NCBI GenBank assembly: GCA_963989245.1
Contig: OZ022340.1
Location: forward strand, 39,836,982-39,900,981
Origin: Nansenia antarctica
Lineage: Eukaryota > Chordata > Actinopteri > Argentiniformes > Microstomatidae
Reading direction: 5' to 3'
DNA length: 64,000 nt
The notes below the pieces were generated by a model. The model was not told the origin of the DNA and searched no databases. It saw only the letters and a list, made by a program, of their open reading frames with translations. Both the position numbers and the translations under genes were made by a program. Shown piece after piece: positions 19,488-29,935 of the stretch. Each line of letters starts with the position of its first letter. Positions within the stretch are counted from its first letter, which is position 1.

Positions 19488-19937
19488 TTGGCTTGTGATA
19501 AACTGCCCCAGCAACCTCTACAAATAAGACCTAGTGCTGTGATAATTAACACACACCCCTCTGACCAGCCTGGAGAGCATTGGCTGGCAGTTTATATATT
19601 GGAGAGAGTTGGGTGTTTTTTTGACAGTTTTGGAAATGCTCCAAATCATTCAATATTTCCTAAATCGATTTATGACTTTTTAAACATGTCATGTGATGAG
19701 ATACATTTATCAGACAAACAAGTTCAGGATGTCACATCGGTCACATGTGGTGAACACTGTATCTACTTCTTAAATCACATGTGTAGAGGCATCACCTATG
19801 ATATGTTGATATCTAAATATTCTTCTAATCTGTTTAAAAATGACACAATGGTAACACGTTTTGTGAAAAAGTTGCAACCGTGTGTGTGTGTTCATAATGT
19901 GTTTAGTTGTGTTCAACATGTTCAGACAATTGTGTAA
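19488..19937 (+). CDS. Adenain-like protease fragment, unit 19 (Val18)
   Basis: Met18 to Val, which removes the first in-frame ATG of the protease frame; unique to this unit. Confidence 0.78.
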   Translation: MACDKLPQQPLQIRPSAVIINTHPSDQPGEHWLAVYILERVGCFFDSFGNAPNHSIFPKSIYDFLNMSCDEIHLSDKQVQDVTSVTCGEHCIYFLNHMCRGITYDMLISKYSSNLFKNDTMVTRFVKKLQPCVCVHNVFSCVQHVQTIV

Positions 19938-20049
19938 GATTGTGCAAGTCAATAAAATGTTGGTCAAATAAATTATCAGAGTTCATGTATCATTACAATC
20001 ATTTTTATTTAGTCAAGCAAGGGGTTTTAGTCAAACAATAACATAGTCT

Positions 20050-20496
20050 GTGGTGGTAGCGATGGTTGATAATGACTCTTTTACGGGCGACTATGGCAAG
20101 AACCCATTCAATTTTAAGAATTATAATCTAGAATATCTGGCAATATATGTTGACGGTGTCCAGTTCCCCACCAAACCATTACAACCGGACTTCCCTAATG
20201 GTTGCGTAACTCGTGAATTCTATCAACTGGTGTTATCAACAGGGAGACATTTAAAGAACAGTGCTATGGCCATTGATCGAAACGATTTCCTGAGAGGGTA
20301 CACTCTTTATGCATTTAATCTGACACCTGACGAGGATAATAGTCAGCATCTATCATTGATCAAGAGTGGTAACATACGCCTGGAGACACGTTTCAGGAAC
20401 CCGCTGCCTAATACCATCAATCTAATAATTTATGCGGTATATGATAGTATGATTGAAGTGTCCCATCGCAGACAGGTTTTAGTTGATTACTATTAA
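20050..20496 (+). CDS. Capsid-like C-terminal fragment, unit 20
   Basis: Consensus protein. Confidence 0.58.
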   Translation: MVVAMVDNDSFTGDYGKNPFNFKNYNLEYLAIYVDGVQFPTKPLQPDFPNGCVTREFYQLVLSTGRHLKNSAMAIDRNDFLRGYTLYAFNLTPDEDNSQHLSLIKSGNIRLETRFRNPLPNTINLIIYAVYDSMIEVSHRRQVLVDYY

Positions 20497-20532
20497 GCAT
20501 CATGAATACTGTGGAACTGACAGCCAGGTGTT

Positions 20533-20976
20533 TTGGCTTGTGATAAACTGCCCCAGCAACCTCTACAAATAAGACCTAGTGCTATGATAATTAACACACA
20601 CCCCTCTGACCAGCCTGGAGAGCATTGGCTGGCAGTTTATATATTGGAGAGAGTTGGGTGTTTTTTTGACAGTTTTGGAAATGCTCCAAATCATTCAATA
20701 TTTCCTAAATCGATTTATGACTTTTTAAACATGTCATGTGATGAGATACATTTATCAGACAAACCGGATGTCACATCGGTCACATGTGGTGAACACTGTA
20801 TCTACTTCTTAAATCACATGTGTAGAGGCATCACCTATGATATGTTGATATCTAAATATTCTTCTAATCTGTTTAAAAATGACACAATGGTAACACGTTT
20901 TGTGAAAAAGTTGCAACCGTGTGTGTGTGTTCATAATGTGTTTAGTTGTGTTCAACATGTTCAGACAATTGTGTAA
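20533..20976 (+). CDS. Protease fragment lacking the oxyanion glutamine, unit 20
   Basis: A 6-bp net deletion at 20764-20766 replaces Gln78-Val79-Gln80 by a single Pro. His31, Asp46 and the nucleophile Cys remain, but the predicted oxyanion-hole Gln80 is gone. 147 codons. Confidence 0.78.
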   Translation: MACDKLPQQPLQIRPSAMIINTHPSDQPGEHWLAVYILERVGCFFDSFGNAPNHSIFPKSIYDFLNMSCDEIHLSDKPDVTSVTCGEHCIYFLNHMCRGITYDMLISKYSSNLFKNDTMVTRFVKKLQPCVCVHNVFSCVQHVQTIV

Positions 20977-21088
20977 GATTGTGCAAGTCAATAAAATGTT
21001 GGTCAAATAAATTATCAGAGTTCATGTATCATTACAATCATTTTTATTTAGTCAAGCAAGGGGTTTTAGTCAAACAATAACATAGTCT

Positions 21089-21535
21089 GTGGTGGTAGCG
21101 ATGGTTGATAATGACTCTTTTACGGGCGACTATGGCAAGAACCCATTCAATTTTAAGAATTATAATCTAGAATATCTGGCAATATATGTTGACGGTGTCC
21201 AGTTCCCCACCAAACCATTACAACCGGACTTCCCTAATGGTTGCGTAACTCTTGAATTCTATCAACTGGTGTTATCAACAGGGAGACATTTAAAGAACAG
21301 TGCTATGGCCATTGATCGAAACGATTTCCTGAGAGGGTACACTCTTTATGCATTTAATCTGACACCTGACGAGGATAATAGTCAGCATCTATCATTGATC
21401 AAGAGTGGTAACATACGCCTGGAGACACGTTTCAGGAACCCGCTGCCTAATACCATCAATCTAATAATTTATGCGGTATATGATAGTATGATTGAAGTGT
21501 CCCATCGCAGACAGGTTTTAGTTGATTACTATTAA
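21089..21535 (+). CDS. Capsid-like C-terminal fragment, unit 21 (Leu55)
   Basis: Arg55 to Leu, shared with units 41 and 43. As at units 40-41, it follows a Gln80-deleted protease. Confidence 0.58.
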   Translation: MVVAMVDNDSFTGDYGKNPFNFKNYNLEYLAIYVDGVQFPTKPLQPDFPNGCVTLEFYQLVLSTGRHLKNSAMAIDRNDFLRGYTLYAFNLTPDEDNSQHLSLIKSGNIRLETRFRNPLPNTINLIIYAVYDSMIEVSHRRQVLVDYY

Positions 21536-21571
21536 GCATCATGAATACTGTGGAACTGACAGCCAGGTGTT

Positions 21572-22021
21572 TTGGCTTGTGATAAACTGCCCCAGCAACC
21601 TCTACAAATAAGACCTAGTGCTATGATAATTAACACACACCCCTCTGACCAGCCTGGAGAGCATTGGCTGGCAGTTTATATATTGGAGAGAGTTGGGTGT
21701 TTTTTTGACAGTTTTGGAAATGCTCCAAATCATTCAATATTTCCTAAATCGATTTATGACTTTTTAAACATGTCATGTGATGAGATACATTTATCAGACA
21801 AACAAGTTCAGGATGTCACATCGGTCACATGTGGTGAACACTGTATCTACTTCTTAAATCACATGTGTAGAGGCATCACCTATGATATGTTGATATCTAA
21901 ATATTCTTCTAATCTGTTTAAAAATGACACAATGGTAACACGTTTTGTGAAAAAGTTGCAACCGTGTGTGTGTGTTCATAATGTGTTTAGTTGTGTTCAA
22001 CATGTTCAGACAATTGTGTAA
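21572..22021 (+). CDS. Adenain-like protease fragment, unit 21
   Basis: Consensus protein. The second higher-order block begins within this frame by its alignment to position 1. Confidence 0.78.
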   Translation: MACDKLPQQPLQIRPSAMIINTHPSDQPGEHWLAVYILERVGCFFDSFGNAPNHSIFPKSIYDFLNMSCDEIHLSDKQVQDVTSVTCGEHCIYFLNHMCRGITYDMLISKYSSNLFKNDTMVTRFVKKLQPCVCVHNVFSCVQHVQTIV

Positions 22022-22133
22022 GATTGTGCAAGTCAATAAAATGTTGGTCAAATAAATTATCAGAGTTCATGTATCATTACAATCATTTTTATTTAGTCAA
22101 GCAAGGGGTTTTAGTCAAACAATAACATAGTCT

Positions 22134-22580
22134 GTGGTGGTAGCGATGGTTGATAATGACTCTTTTACGGGCGACTATGGCAAGAACCCATTCAATTTTA
22201 AGAATTATAATCTAGAATATCTGGCAATATATGTTGACGGTGTCCAGTTCCCCACCAAACCATTACAACCGGACTTCCCTAATGGTTGCGTAACTCGTGA
22301 ATTCTATCAACTGGTGTTATCAACAGGGAGACATTTAAAGAACAGTGCTATGGCCATTGATCGAAACGATTTCCTGAGAGGGTACACTCTTTATGCATTT
22401 AATCTGACACCTGACGAGGATAATAGTCAGCATCTATCATTGATCAAGAGTGGTAACATACGCCTGGAGACACGTTTCAGGAACCCGCTGCCTAATACCA
22501 TCAATCTAATAATTTATGCGGTATATGATAGTATGATTGAAGTGTCCCATCGCAGACAGGTTTTAGTTGATTACTATTAA
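22134..22580 (+). CDS. Capsid-like C-terminal fragment, unit 22
   Basis: Consensus protein; higher-order partner of unit 1. Confidence 0.58.
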   Translation: MVVAMVDNDSFTGDYGKNPFNFKNYNLEYLAIYVDGVQFPTKPLQPDFPNGCVTREFYQLVLSTGRHLKNSAMAIDRNDFLRGYTLYAFNLTPDEDNSQHLSLIKSGNIRLETRFRNPLPNTINLIIYAVYDSMIEVSHRRQVLVDYY

Positions 22581-22616
22581 GCATCATGAATACTGTGGAA
22601 CTGACAGCCAGGTGTT

Positions 22617-23066
22617 TTGGCTTGTGATAAACTGCCCCAGCAACCTCTACAAATAAGACCTAGTGCTATGATAATTAACACACACCCCTCTGACCAGCCT
22701 GGAGAGCATTGGCTGGCAGTTTATATATTGGAGAGAGTTGGGTGTTTTTTTGACAGTTTTGGAAATGCTCCAAATCATTCAATATTTCCTAAATCGATTT
22801 ATGACTTTTTAAACATGTCATGTGATGAGACACATTTATCAGACAAACAAGTTCAGGATGTCACATCGGTCACATGTGGTGAACACTGTATCTACTTCTT
22901 AAATCACATGTGTAGAGGCATCACCTATGATATGTTGATATCTAAATATTCTTCTAATCTGTTTAAAAATGACACAATGGTAACACGTTTTGTGAAAAAG
23001 TTGCAACCGTGTGTGTGTGTTCATAATGTGTTTAGTTGTGTTCAACATGTTCAGACAATTGTGTAA
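22617..23066 (+). CDS. Adenain-like protease fragment, unit 22
   Basis: Thr72, as in unit 1. Confidence 0.78.
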   Translation: MACDKLPQQPLQIRPSAMIINTHPSDQPGEHWLAVYILERVGCFFDSFGNAPNHSIFPKSIYDFLNMSCDETHLSDKQVQDVTSVTCGEHCIYFLNHMCRGITYDMLISKYSSNLFKNDTMVTRFVKKLQPCVCVHNVFSCVQHVQTIV

Positions 23067-23178
23067 GATTGTGCAAGTCAATAAAATGTTGGTCAAATAA
23101 ATTATCAGAGTTCATGTATCATTACAATCATTTTTATTTAGTCAAGCAAGGGGTTTTAGTCAAACAATAACATAGTCT

Positions 23179-23625
23179 GTGGTGGTAGCGATGGTTGATA
23201 ATGACTCTTTTACGGGCGACTATGGCAAGAACCCATTCAATTTTAAGAATTATAATCTAGAATATCTGGCAATATATGTTGACGGTGTCCAGTTCCCCAC
23301 CAAACCATTACAACCGGACTTCCCTAATGGTTGCGTAACTCGTGAATTCTATCAACTGGTGTTATCAACAGGGAGACATTTAAAGAACAGTGCTATGGCC
23401 ATTGATCGAAACGATTTCCTGAGAGGGTACACTCTTTATGCATTTAATCTGACACCTGACGAGGATAATAGTCAGCATCTATCATTGATCAAGAGTGGTA
23501 ACATACGCCTGGAGACACGTTTCAGGAACCCGCTGCCTAATACCATCAATCTAATAATTTATGCGGTATATGATAGTATGATTGAAGTGTCCCATCGCAG
23601 ACAGGTTTTAGTTGATTACTATTAA
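23179..23625 (+). CDS. Capsid-like C-terminal fragment, unit 23
   Basis: Consensus protein; partner of unit 2. Confidence 0.58.
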   Translation: MVVAMVDNDSFTGDYGKNPFNFKNYNLEYLAIYVDGVQFPTKPLQPDFPNGCVTREFYQLVLSTGRHLKNSAMAIDRNDFLRGYTLYAFNLTPDEDNSQHLSLIKSGNIRLETRFRNPLPNTINLIIYAVYDSMIEVSHRRQVLVDYY

Positions 23626-23661
23626 GCATCATGAATACTGTGGAACTGACAGCCAGGTGTT

Positions 23662-24111
23662 TTGGCTTGTGATAAACTGCCCCAGCAACCTCTACAAATA
23701 AGACCTAGTGCTATGATAATTAACACACACCCCTCTGACCAGCCTGGAGAGCATTGGCTGGCAGTTTATATATTGGAGAGAGTTGGGTGTTTTTTTGACA
23801 GTTTTGGAAATGCTCCAAATCATTCAATATTTCCTAAATCGATTTATGACTTTTTAAACATGTCATGTGATGAGACACATTTATCAGACAAACAAGTTCA
23901 GGATGTCACATCGGTCACATGTGGTGAACACTGTATCTACTTCTTAAATCACATGTGTAGAGGCATCACCTATGATATGTTGATATCTAAATATTCTTCT
24001 AATCTGTTTAAAAATGACACAATGGTAACACGTTTTGTGAAAAAGTTGCAACCGTGTGTGTGTGTTCATAATGTGTTTAGTTGTGTTCAACATGTTCAGA
24101 CAATTGTGTAA
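23662..24111 (+). CDS. Adenain-like protease fragment, unit 23
   Basis: Thr72, then a GGGGATTT spacer, as in unit 2. Confidence 0.78.
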   Translation: MACDKLPQQPLQIRPSAMIINTHPSDQPGEHWLAVYILERVGCFFDSFGNAPNHSIFPKSIYDFLNMSCDETHLSDKQVQDVTSVTCGEHCIYFLNHMCRGITYDMLISKYSSNLFKNDTMVTRFVKKLQPCVCVHNVFSCVQHVQTIV

Positions 24112-24223
24112 GATTGTGCAAGTCAATAAAATGTTGGTCAAATAAATTATCAGAGTTCATGTATCATTACAATCATTTTTATTTAGTCAAGCAAGGGGAT
24201 TTAGTCAAACAATAACATAGTCT

Positions 24224-24670
24224 GTGGTGGTAGCGATGGTTGATAATGACTCTTTTACGGGCGACTATGGCAAGAACCCATTCAATTTTAAGAATTATAA
24301 TCTAGAATATCTGGCAATATATGTTGACGGTGTCCAGTTCCCCACCAAACCATTACAACCGGACTTCCCTAATGGTTGCGTAACTCGTGAATTCTATCAA
24401 CTGGTGTTATCAACAGGGAGACATTTAAAGAACAGTGCTATGGCCATTGATCGAAACGATTTCCTGAGAGGGTACACTCTTTATGCATTTAATCTGACAC
24501 CTGACGAGGATAATAGTCAGCATCTATCATTGATCAAGAATGGTAACATACGCCTGGAGACACGTTTCAGGAACCCGCTGCCTAATACCATCAATCTAAT
24601 AATTTATGCGGTATATGATAGTATGATTGAAGTGTCCCATCGCAGACAGGTTTTAGTTGATTACTATTAA
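24224..24670 (+). CDS. Capsid-like C-terminal fragment, unit 24 (Asn106)
   Basis: Asn106; partner of unit 3. Confidence 0.58.
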   Translation: MVVAMVDNDSFTGDYGKNPFNFKNYNLEYLAIYVDGVQFPTKPLQPDFPNGCVTREFYQLVLSTGRHLKNSAMAIDRNDFLRGYTLYAFNLTPDEDNSQHLSLIKNGNIRLETRFRNPLPNTINLIIYAVYDSMIEVSHRRQVLVDYY

Positions 24671-24706
24671 GCATCATGAATACTGTGGAACTGACAGCCA
24701 GGTGTT

Positions 24707-25156
24707 TTGACTTGTGATAAACTGCCCCAGCAACCTCTACAAATAAGACCTAGTGCTATGATAATTAACACACACCCCTCTGACCAGCCTGGAGAGCATT
24801 GGCTGGCAGTTTATATATTGGAGAGAGTTGGGTGTTTTTTTGACAGTTTTGGAAATGCTCCAAATCATTCAATATTTCCTAAATCGATTTATGACTTTTT
24901 AAACATGTCATGTGATGAGATACATTTATCAGACAAACAAGTTCAGGATGTCACATCGGTCACATGTGGTGAACACTGTATCTACTTCTTAAATCACATG
25001 TGTAGAGGCATCACCTATGATATGTTGATATCTAAATATTCTTCTAATCTGTTTAAAAATGACACAATGGTAACACGTTTTGTGAAAAAGTTGCAACCGT
25101 GTGTGTGTGTTCATAATGTGTTTAGTTGTGTTCAACATGTTCAGACAATTGTGTAA
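24707..25156 (+). CDS. Adenain-like protease fragment, unit 24 (Thr2)
   Basis: Thr2, then the GATCAAAT spacer variant, as in unit 3. Confidence 0.78.
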   Translation: MTCDKLPQQPLQIRPSAMIINTHPSDQPGEHWLAVYILERVGCFFDSFGNAPNHSIFPKSIYDFLNMSCDEIHLSDKQVQDVTSVTCGEHCIYFLNHMCRGITYDMLISKYSSNLFKNDTMVTRFVKKLQPCVCVHNVFSCVQHVQTIV

Positions 25157-25268
25157 GATTGTGCAAGTCAATAAAATGTTGATCAAATAAATTATCAGAG
25201 TTCATGTATCATTACAATCATTTTTATTTAGTCAAGCAAGGGGTTTTAGTCAAACAATAACATAGTCT

Positions 25269-25715
25269 GTGGTGGTAGCGATGGTTGATAATGACTCTTT
25301 TACGGGCGACTATGGCAAGAACCCATTCAATTTTAAGAATTATAATCTAGAATATCTGGCAATATATGTTGACGGTGTCCAGTTCCCCACCAAACCATTA
25401 CAACCGGACTTCCCTAATGGTTGCGTAACTCGTGAATTCTATCAACTGGTGTTATCAACAGGGAGACATTTAAAGAACAGTGCTATGGCCATTGATCGAA
25501 ACGATTTCCTGAGAGGGTACACTCTTTATGCATTTAATCTGACACCTGACGAGGATAATAGTCAGCATCTATCATTGATCAAGAGTGGTAACATACGCCT
25601 GGAGACACGTTTCAGGAACCCGCTGCCTAATACCATCAATCTAATAATTTATGCGGTATATGATAGTATGATTGAAGTGTCCCATCGCAGACAGGTTTTA
25701 GTTGATTACTATTAA
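25269..25715 (+). CDS. Capsid-like C-terminal fragment, unit 25
   Basis: Consensus protein; partner of unit 4. Confidence 0.58.
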   Translation: MVVAMVDNDSFTGDYGKNPFNFKNYNLEYLAIYVDGVQFPTKPLQPDFPNGCVTREFYQLVLSTGRHLKNSAMAIDRNDFLRGYTLYAFNLTPDEDNSQHLSLIKSGNIRLETRFRNPLPNTINLIIYAVYDSMIEVSHRRQVLVDYY

Positions 25716-25751
25716 GCATCATGAATACTGTGGAACTGACAGCCAGGTGTT

Positions 25752-26201
25752 TTGGCTTGTGATAAACTGCCCCAGCAACCTCTACAAATAAGACCTAGTG
25801 CTATGATAATTAACACACACCCCTCTGACCAGCCTGGAGAGCATTGGCTGGCAGTTTATATATTGGAGAGAGTTGGGTGTTTTTTTGACAGTTTTGGAAA
25901 TGCTCCAAATCATTCAATATTTCCTAAATCGATTTATGACTTTTTAAACATGTCATGTGATGAGATACATTTATCAGACAAACAAGTTCAGGATGTCACA
26001 TCGGTCACATGTGGTGAACACTGTATCTACTTCTTAAATCACATGTGTAGAGGCATCACCTATGATATGTTGATATCTAAATAATCTTCTAATCTGTTTA
26101 AAAATGACACAATGGTAACACGTTTTGTGAAAAAGTTGCAACCGTGTGTGTGTGTTCATAATGTGTTTAGTTGTGTTCAACATGTTCAGACAATTGTGTA
26201 A
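25752..26201 (+). pseudogene. Protease fragment with nonsense codon, unit 25
   Basis: TAA at 26082-26084 after Lys110, the same lesion as unit 4. Confidence 0.8.
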
Positions 26202-26313
26202 GATTGTGCAAGTCAATAAAATGTTGGTCAAATAAATTATCAGAGTTCATGTATCATTACAATCATTTTTATTTAGTCAAGCAAGGGGTTTTAGTCAAAC
26301 AATAACATAGTCT

Positions 26314-26760
26314 GTGGTGGTAGCGATGGTTGATAATGACTCTTTTACGGGCGACTATGGCAAGAACCCATTCAATTTTAAGAATTATAATCTAGAATAT
26401 CTGGCAATATATGTTGACGGTGTCCAGTTCCCCACCAAACCATTACAACCGGACTTCCCTAATGGTTGCGTAACTCGTGAATTCTATCAACTGGTGTTAT
26501 CAACAGGGAGACATTTAAAGAACAGTGCTATGGCCATTGATCGAAACGATTTCCTGAGAGGGTACACTCTTTATGCATTTAATCTGACACCTGACGAGGA
26601 TAATAGTCAGCATCTATCATTGATCAAGAGTGGTAACATACGCCTGGAGACACGTTTCAGGAACCCGCTGCCTAATACCATCAATCTAATAATTTATGCG
26701 GTATATGATAGTATGATTGAAGTGTCCCATCGCAGACAGGTTTTAGTTGATTACTATTAA
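26314..26760 (+). CDS. Capsid-like C-terminal fragment, unit 26
   Basis: Consensus protein; partner of unit 5. Confidence 0.58.
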   Translation: MVVAMVDNDSFTGDYGKNPFNFKNYNLEYLAIYVDGVQFPTKPLQPDFPNGCVTREFYQLVLSTGRHLKNSAMAIDRNDFLRGYTLYAFNLTPDEDNSQHLSLIKSGNIRLETRFRNPLPNTINLIIYAVYDSMIEVSHRRQVLVDYY

Positions 26761-26796
26761 GCATCATGAATACTGTGGAACTGACAGCCAGGTGTT

Positions 26797-27246
26797 TTGG
26801 CTTGTGATAAACTGCCCCAGCATCCTCTACAAATAAGACCTAGTGCTATGATAATTAACACACACCCCTCTGACCAGCCTGGAGAGCATTGGCTGGCAGT
26901 TTATATATTGGAGAGAGTTGGGTGTTTTTTTGACAGTTTTGGAAATGCTCCAAATCATTCAATATTTCCTAAATCGATTTATGACTTTTTAAACATGTCA
27001 TGTGATGAGATACATTTATCAGACAAACAAGTTCAGGATGTCACATCGGTCACATGTGGTGAACACTGTATCTACTTCTTAAATCACATGTGTAGAGGCA
27101 TCACCTATGATATGTTGATATCTAAATATTCTTCTAATCTGTTTAAAAATGACACAATGGTAACACGTTTTGTGAAAAAGTTGCAACCGTGTGTGTGTGT
27201 TCATAATGTGTTTAGTTGTGTTCAACATGTTCAGACAATTGTGTAA
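26797..27246 (+). CDS. Adenain-like protease fragment, unit 26 (His9)
   Basis: His9, as in unit 5. Confidence 0.78.
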   Translation: MACDKLPQHPLQIRPSAMIINTHPSDQPGEHWLAVYILERVGCFFDSFGNAPNHSIFPKSIYDFLNMSCDEIHLSDKQVQDVTSVTCGEHCIYFLNHMCRGITYDMLISKYSSNLFKNDTMVTRFVKKLQPCVCVHNVFSCVQHVQTIV

Positions 27247-27358
27247 GATTGTGCAAGTCAATAAAATGTTGGTCAAATAAATTATCAGAGTTCATGTATC
27301 ATTACAATCATTTTTATTTAGTCAAGCAAGGGGTTTTAGTCAAACAATAACATAGTCT

Positions 27359-27805
27359 GTGGTGGTAGCGATGGTTGATAATGACTCTTTTACGGGCGAC
27401 TATGGCAAGAACCCATTCAATTTTAAGAATTATAATCTAGAATATCTGGCAATATATGTTGACGGTGTCCAGTTCCCCACCAAACCATTACAACCGGACT
27501 TCCCTAATGGTTGCGTAACTCGTGAATTCTATCAACTGGTGTTATCAACAGGGAGACATTTAAAGAACAGTGCTATGGCCATTGATCGAAACGATTTCCT
27601 GAGAGGGTACACTCTTTATGCATTTAATCTGACACCTGACGAGGATAATAGTCAGCATCTATCATTGATCAAGAGTGGTAACATACGCCTGGAGACACGT
27701 TTCAGGAACCCGCTGCCTAATACCATCAATCTAATAATTTATGCGGTATATGATAGTATGATTGAAGTGTCCCATCGCAGACAGGTTTTAGTTGATTACT
27801 ATTAA
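27359..27805 (+). CDS. Capsid-like C-terminal fragment, unit 27
   Basis: Consensus protein; partner of unit 6. Confidence 0.58.
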   Translation: MVVAMVDNDSFTGDYGKNPFNFKNYNLEYLAIYVDGVQFPTKPLQPDFPNGCVTREFYQLVLSTGRHLKNSAMAIDRNDFLRGYTLYAFNLTPDEDNSQHLSLIKSGNIRLETRFRNPLPNTINLIIYAVYDSMIEVSHRRQVLVDYY

Positions 27806-27841
27806 GCATCATGAATACTGTGGAACTGACAGCCAGGTGTT

Positions 27842-28291
27842 TTGGCTTGTGATAAACTGCCCCAGCAACCTCTACAAATAAGACCTAGTGCTATGATAAT
27901 TAACACACACCCCTCTGACCAGCCTGGAGAGCATTGGCTGGCAGTTTATATATTGGAGAGAGTTGGGTGTTTTTTTGACAGTTTTGGAAATGCTCCAAAT
28001 CATTCAATATTTCCTAAATCGATTTATGACTTTTTAAACATGTCATGTGATGAGACACATTTATCAGACAAACAAGTTCAGGATGTCACATCGGTCACAT
28101 GTGGTGAACACTGTATCTACTTCTTAAATCACATGTGTAGAGGCATCACCTATGATATGTTGATATCTAAATATTCTTCTAATCTGTTTAAAAATGACAC
28201 AATGGTAACACGTTTTGTGAAAAAGTTGCAACCGTGTGTGTGTGTTCATAATGTGTTTAGTTGTGTTCAACATGTTCAGACAATTGTGTAA
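27842..28291 (+). CDS. Adenain-like protease fragment, unit 27
   Basis: Thr72 (C at 28056), unlike its partner unit 6. Confidence 0.78.
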   Translation: MACDKLPQQPLQIRPSAMIINTHPSDQPGEHWLAVYILERVGCFFDSFGNAPNHSIFPKSIYDFLNMSCDETHLSDKQVQDVTSVTCGEHCIYFLNHMCRGITYDMLISKYSSNLFKNDTMVTRFVKKLQPCVCVHNVFSCVQHVQTIV

Positions 28292-28403
28292 GATTGTGCA
28301 AGTCAATAAAATGTTGGTCAAATAAATTATCAGAGTTCATGTATCATTACAATCATTTTTATTTAGTCAAGCAAGGGGTTTTAGTCAAACAATAACATAG
28401 TCT

Positions 28404-28854
28404 GTGGTGGTAGCGATGGTTGATAATGACTCTTTTACGGGCGACTATGGCAAGAACCCATTCAATTTTAAGAATTATAATCTAGAATATCTGGCAATAT
28501 ATGCATGTTGACGGTGTCCAGTTCCCCACCAAACCATTACAACCGGACTTCCCTAATGGTTGCGTAACTCGTGAATTCTATCAACTGGTGTTATCAACAG
28601 GGAGACATTTAAAGAACTGTGCTATGGCCATTGATCGAAACGATTTCCTGAGAGGGTACACTCTTTATGCATTTAATCTGACACCTGACGAGGATAATAG
28701 TCAGCATCTATCATTGATCAAGAGTGGTAACATACGCCTGGAGACACGTTTCAGGAACCCGCTGCCTAATACCATCAATCTAATAATTTATGCGGTATAT
28801 GATAGTATGATTGAAGTGTCCCATCGCAGACAGGTTTTAGTTGATTACTATTAA
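28404..28854 (+). pseudogene. Capsid-like fragment with 4-bp insertion, unit 28
   Basis: 4-bp insertion plus Cys71; partner of unit 7. Confidence 0.8.
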
Positions 28855-28890
28855 GCATCATGAATACTGTGGAACTGACAGCCAGGTGTT

Positions 28891-29340
28891 TTGGCTTGTG
28901 ATAAACTGCCCCAGCAACCTCTACAAATAAGACCTAGTGCTATGATAATTAACACACACCCCTCTGACCAGCCTGGAGAGCATTGGCTGGCAGTTTATAT
29001 ATTGGAGAGAGTTGGGTGTTTTTTTGACAGTTTTGGAAATGCTCCAAATCATTCAATATTTCCTAAATCGATTTATGACTTTTTAAACATGTCATGTGAT
29101 GAGACACATTTATCAGACAAACAAGTTCAGGATGTCACATCGGTCACATGTGGTGAACACTGTATCTACTTCTTAAATCACATGTGTAGAGGCATCACCT
29201 ATGATATGTTGATATCTAAATATTCTTCTAATCTGTTTAAAAATGACACAATGGTAACACGTTTTGTGAAAAAGTTGCAACCGTGTGTGTGTGTTCATAA
29301 TGTGTTTAGTTGTGTTCAACATGTTCAGACAATTGTGTAA
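28891..29340 (+). CDS. Adenain-like protease fragment, unit 28
   Basis: Thr72, then a GGGGATTT spacer. Confidence 0.78.
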   Translation: MACDKLPQQPLQIRPSAMIINTHPSDQPGEHWLAVYILERVGCFFDSFGNAPNHSIFPKSIYDFLNMSCDETHLSDKQVQDVTSVTCGEHCIYFLNHMCRGITYDMLISKYSSNLFKNDTMVTRFVKKLQPCVCVHNVFSCVQHVQTIV

Positions 29341-29452
29341 GATTGTGCAAGTCAATAAAATGTTGGTCAAATAAATTATCAGAGTTCATGTATCATTACA
29401 ATCATTTTTATTTAGTCAAGCAAGGGGATTTAGTCAAACAATAACATAGTCT

Positions 29453-29899
29453 GTGGTGGTAGCGATGGTTGATAATGACTCTTTTACGGGCGACTATGGC
29501 AAGAACCCATTCAATTTTAAGAATTATAATCTAGAATATCTGGCAATATATGTTGACGGTGTCCAGTTCCCCACCAAACCATTACAACCGGACTTCCCTA
29601 ATGGTTGCGTAACTCGTGAATTCTATCAACTGGTGTTATCAACAGGGAGACATTTAAAGAACAGTGCTATGGCCATTGATCGAAACGATTTCCTGAGAGG
29701 GTACACTCTTTATGCATTTAATCTGACACCTGACGAGGATAATAGTCAGCATCTATCATTGATCAAGAATGGTAACATACGCCTGGAGACACGTTTCAGG
29801 AACCCGCTGCCTAATACCATCAATCTAATAATTTATGCGGTATATGATAGTATGATTGAAGTGTCCCATCGCAGACAGGTTTTAGTTGATTACTATTAA
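29453..29899 (+). CDS. Capsid-like C-terminal fragment, unit 29 (Asn106)
   Basis: Asn106; partner of unit 8. Confidence 0.58.
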   Translation: MVVAMVDNDSFTGDYGKNPFNFKNYNLEYLAIYVDGVQFPTKPLQPDFPNGCVTREFYQLVLSTGRHLKNSAMAIDRNDFLRGYTLYAFNLTPDEDNSQHLSLIKNGNIRLETRFRNPLPNTINLIIYAVYDSMIEVSHRRQVLVDYY

Positions 29900-29935
29900 G
29901 CATCATGAATACTGTGGAACTGACAGCCAGGTGTT

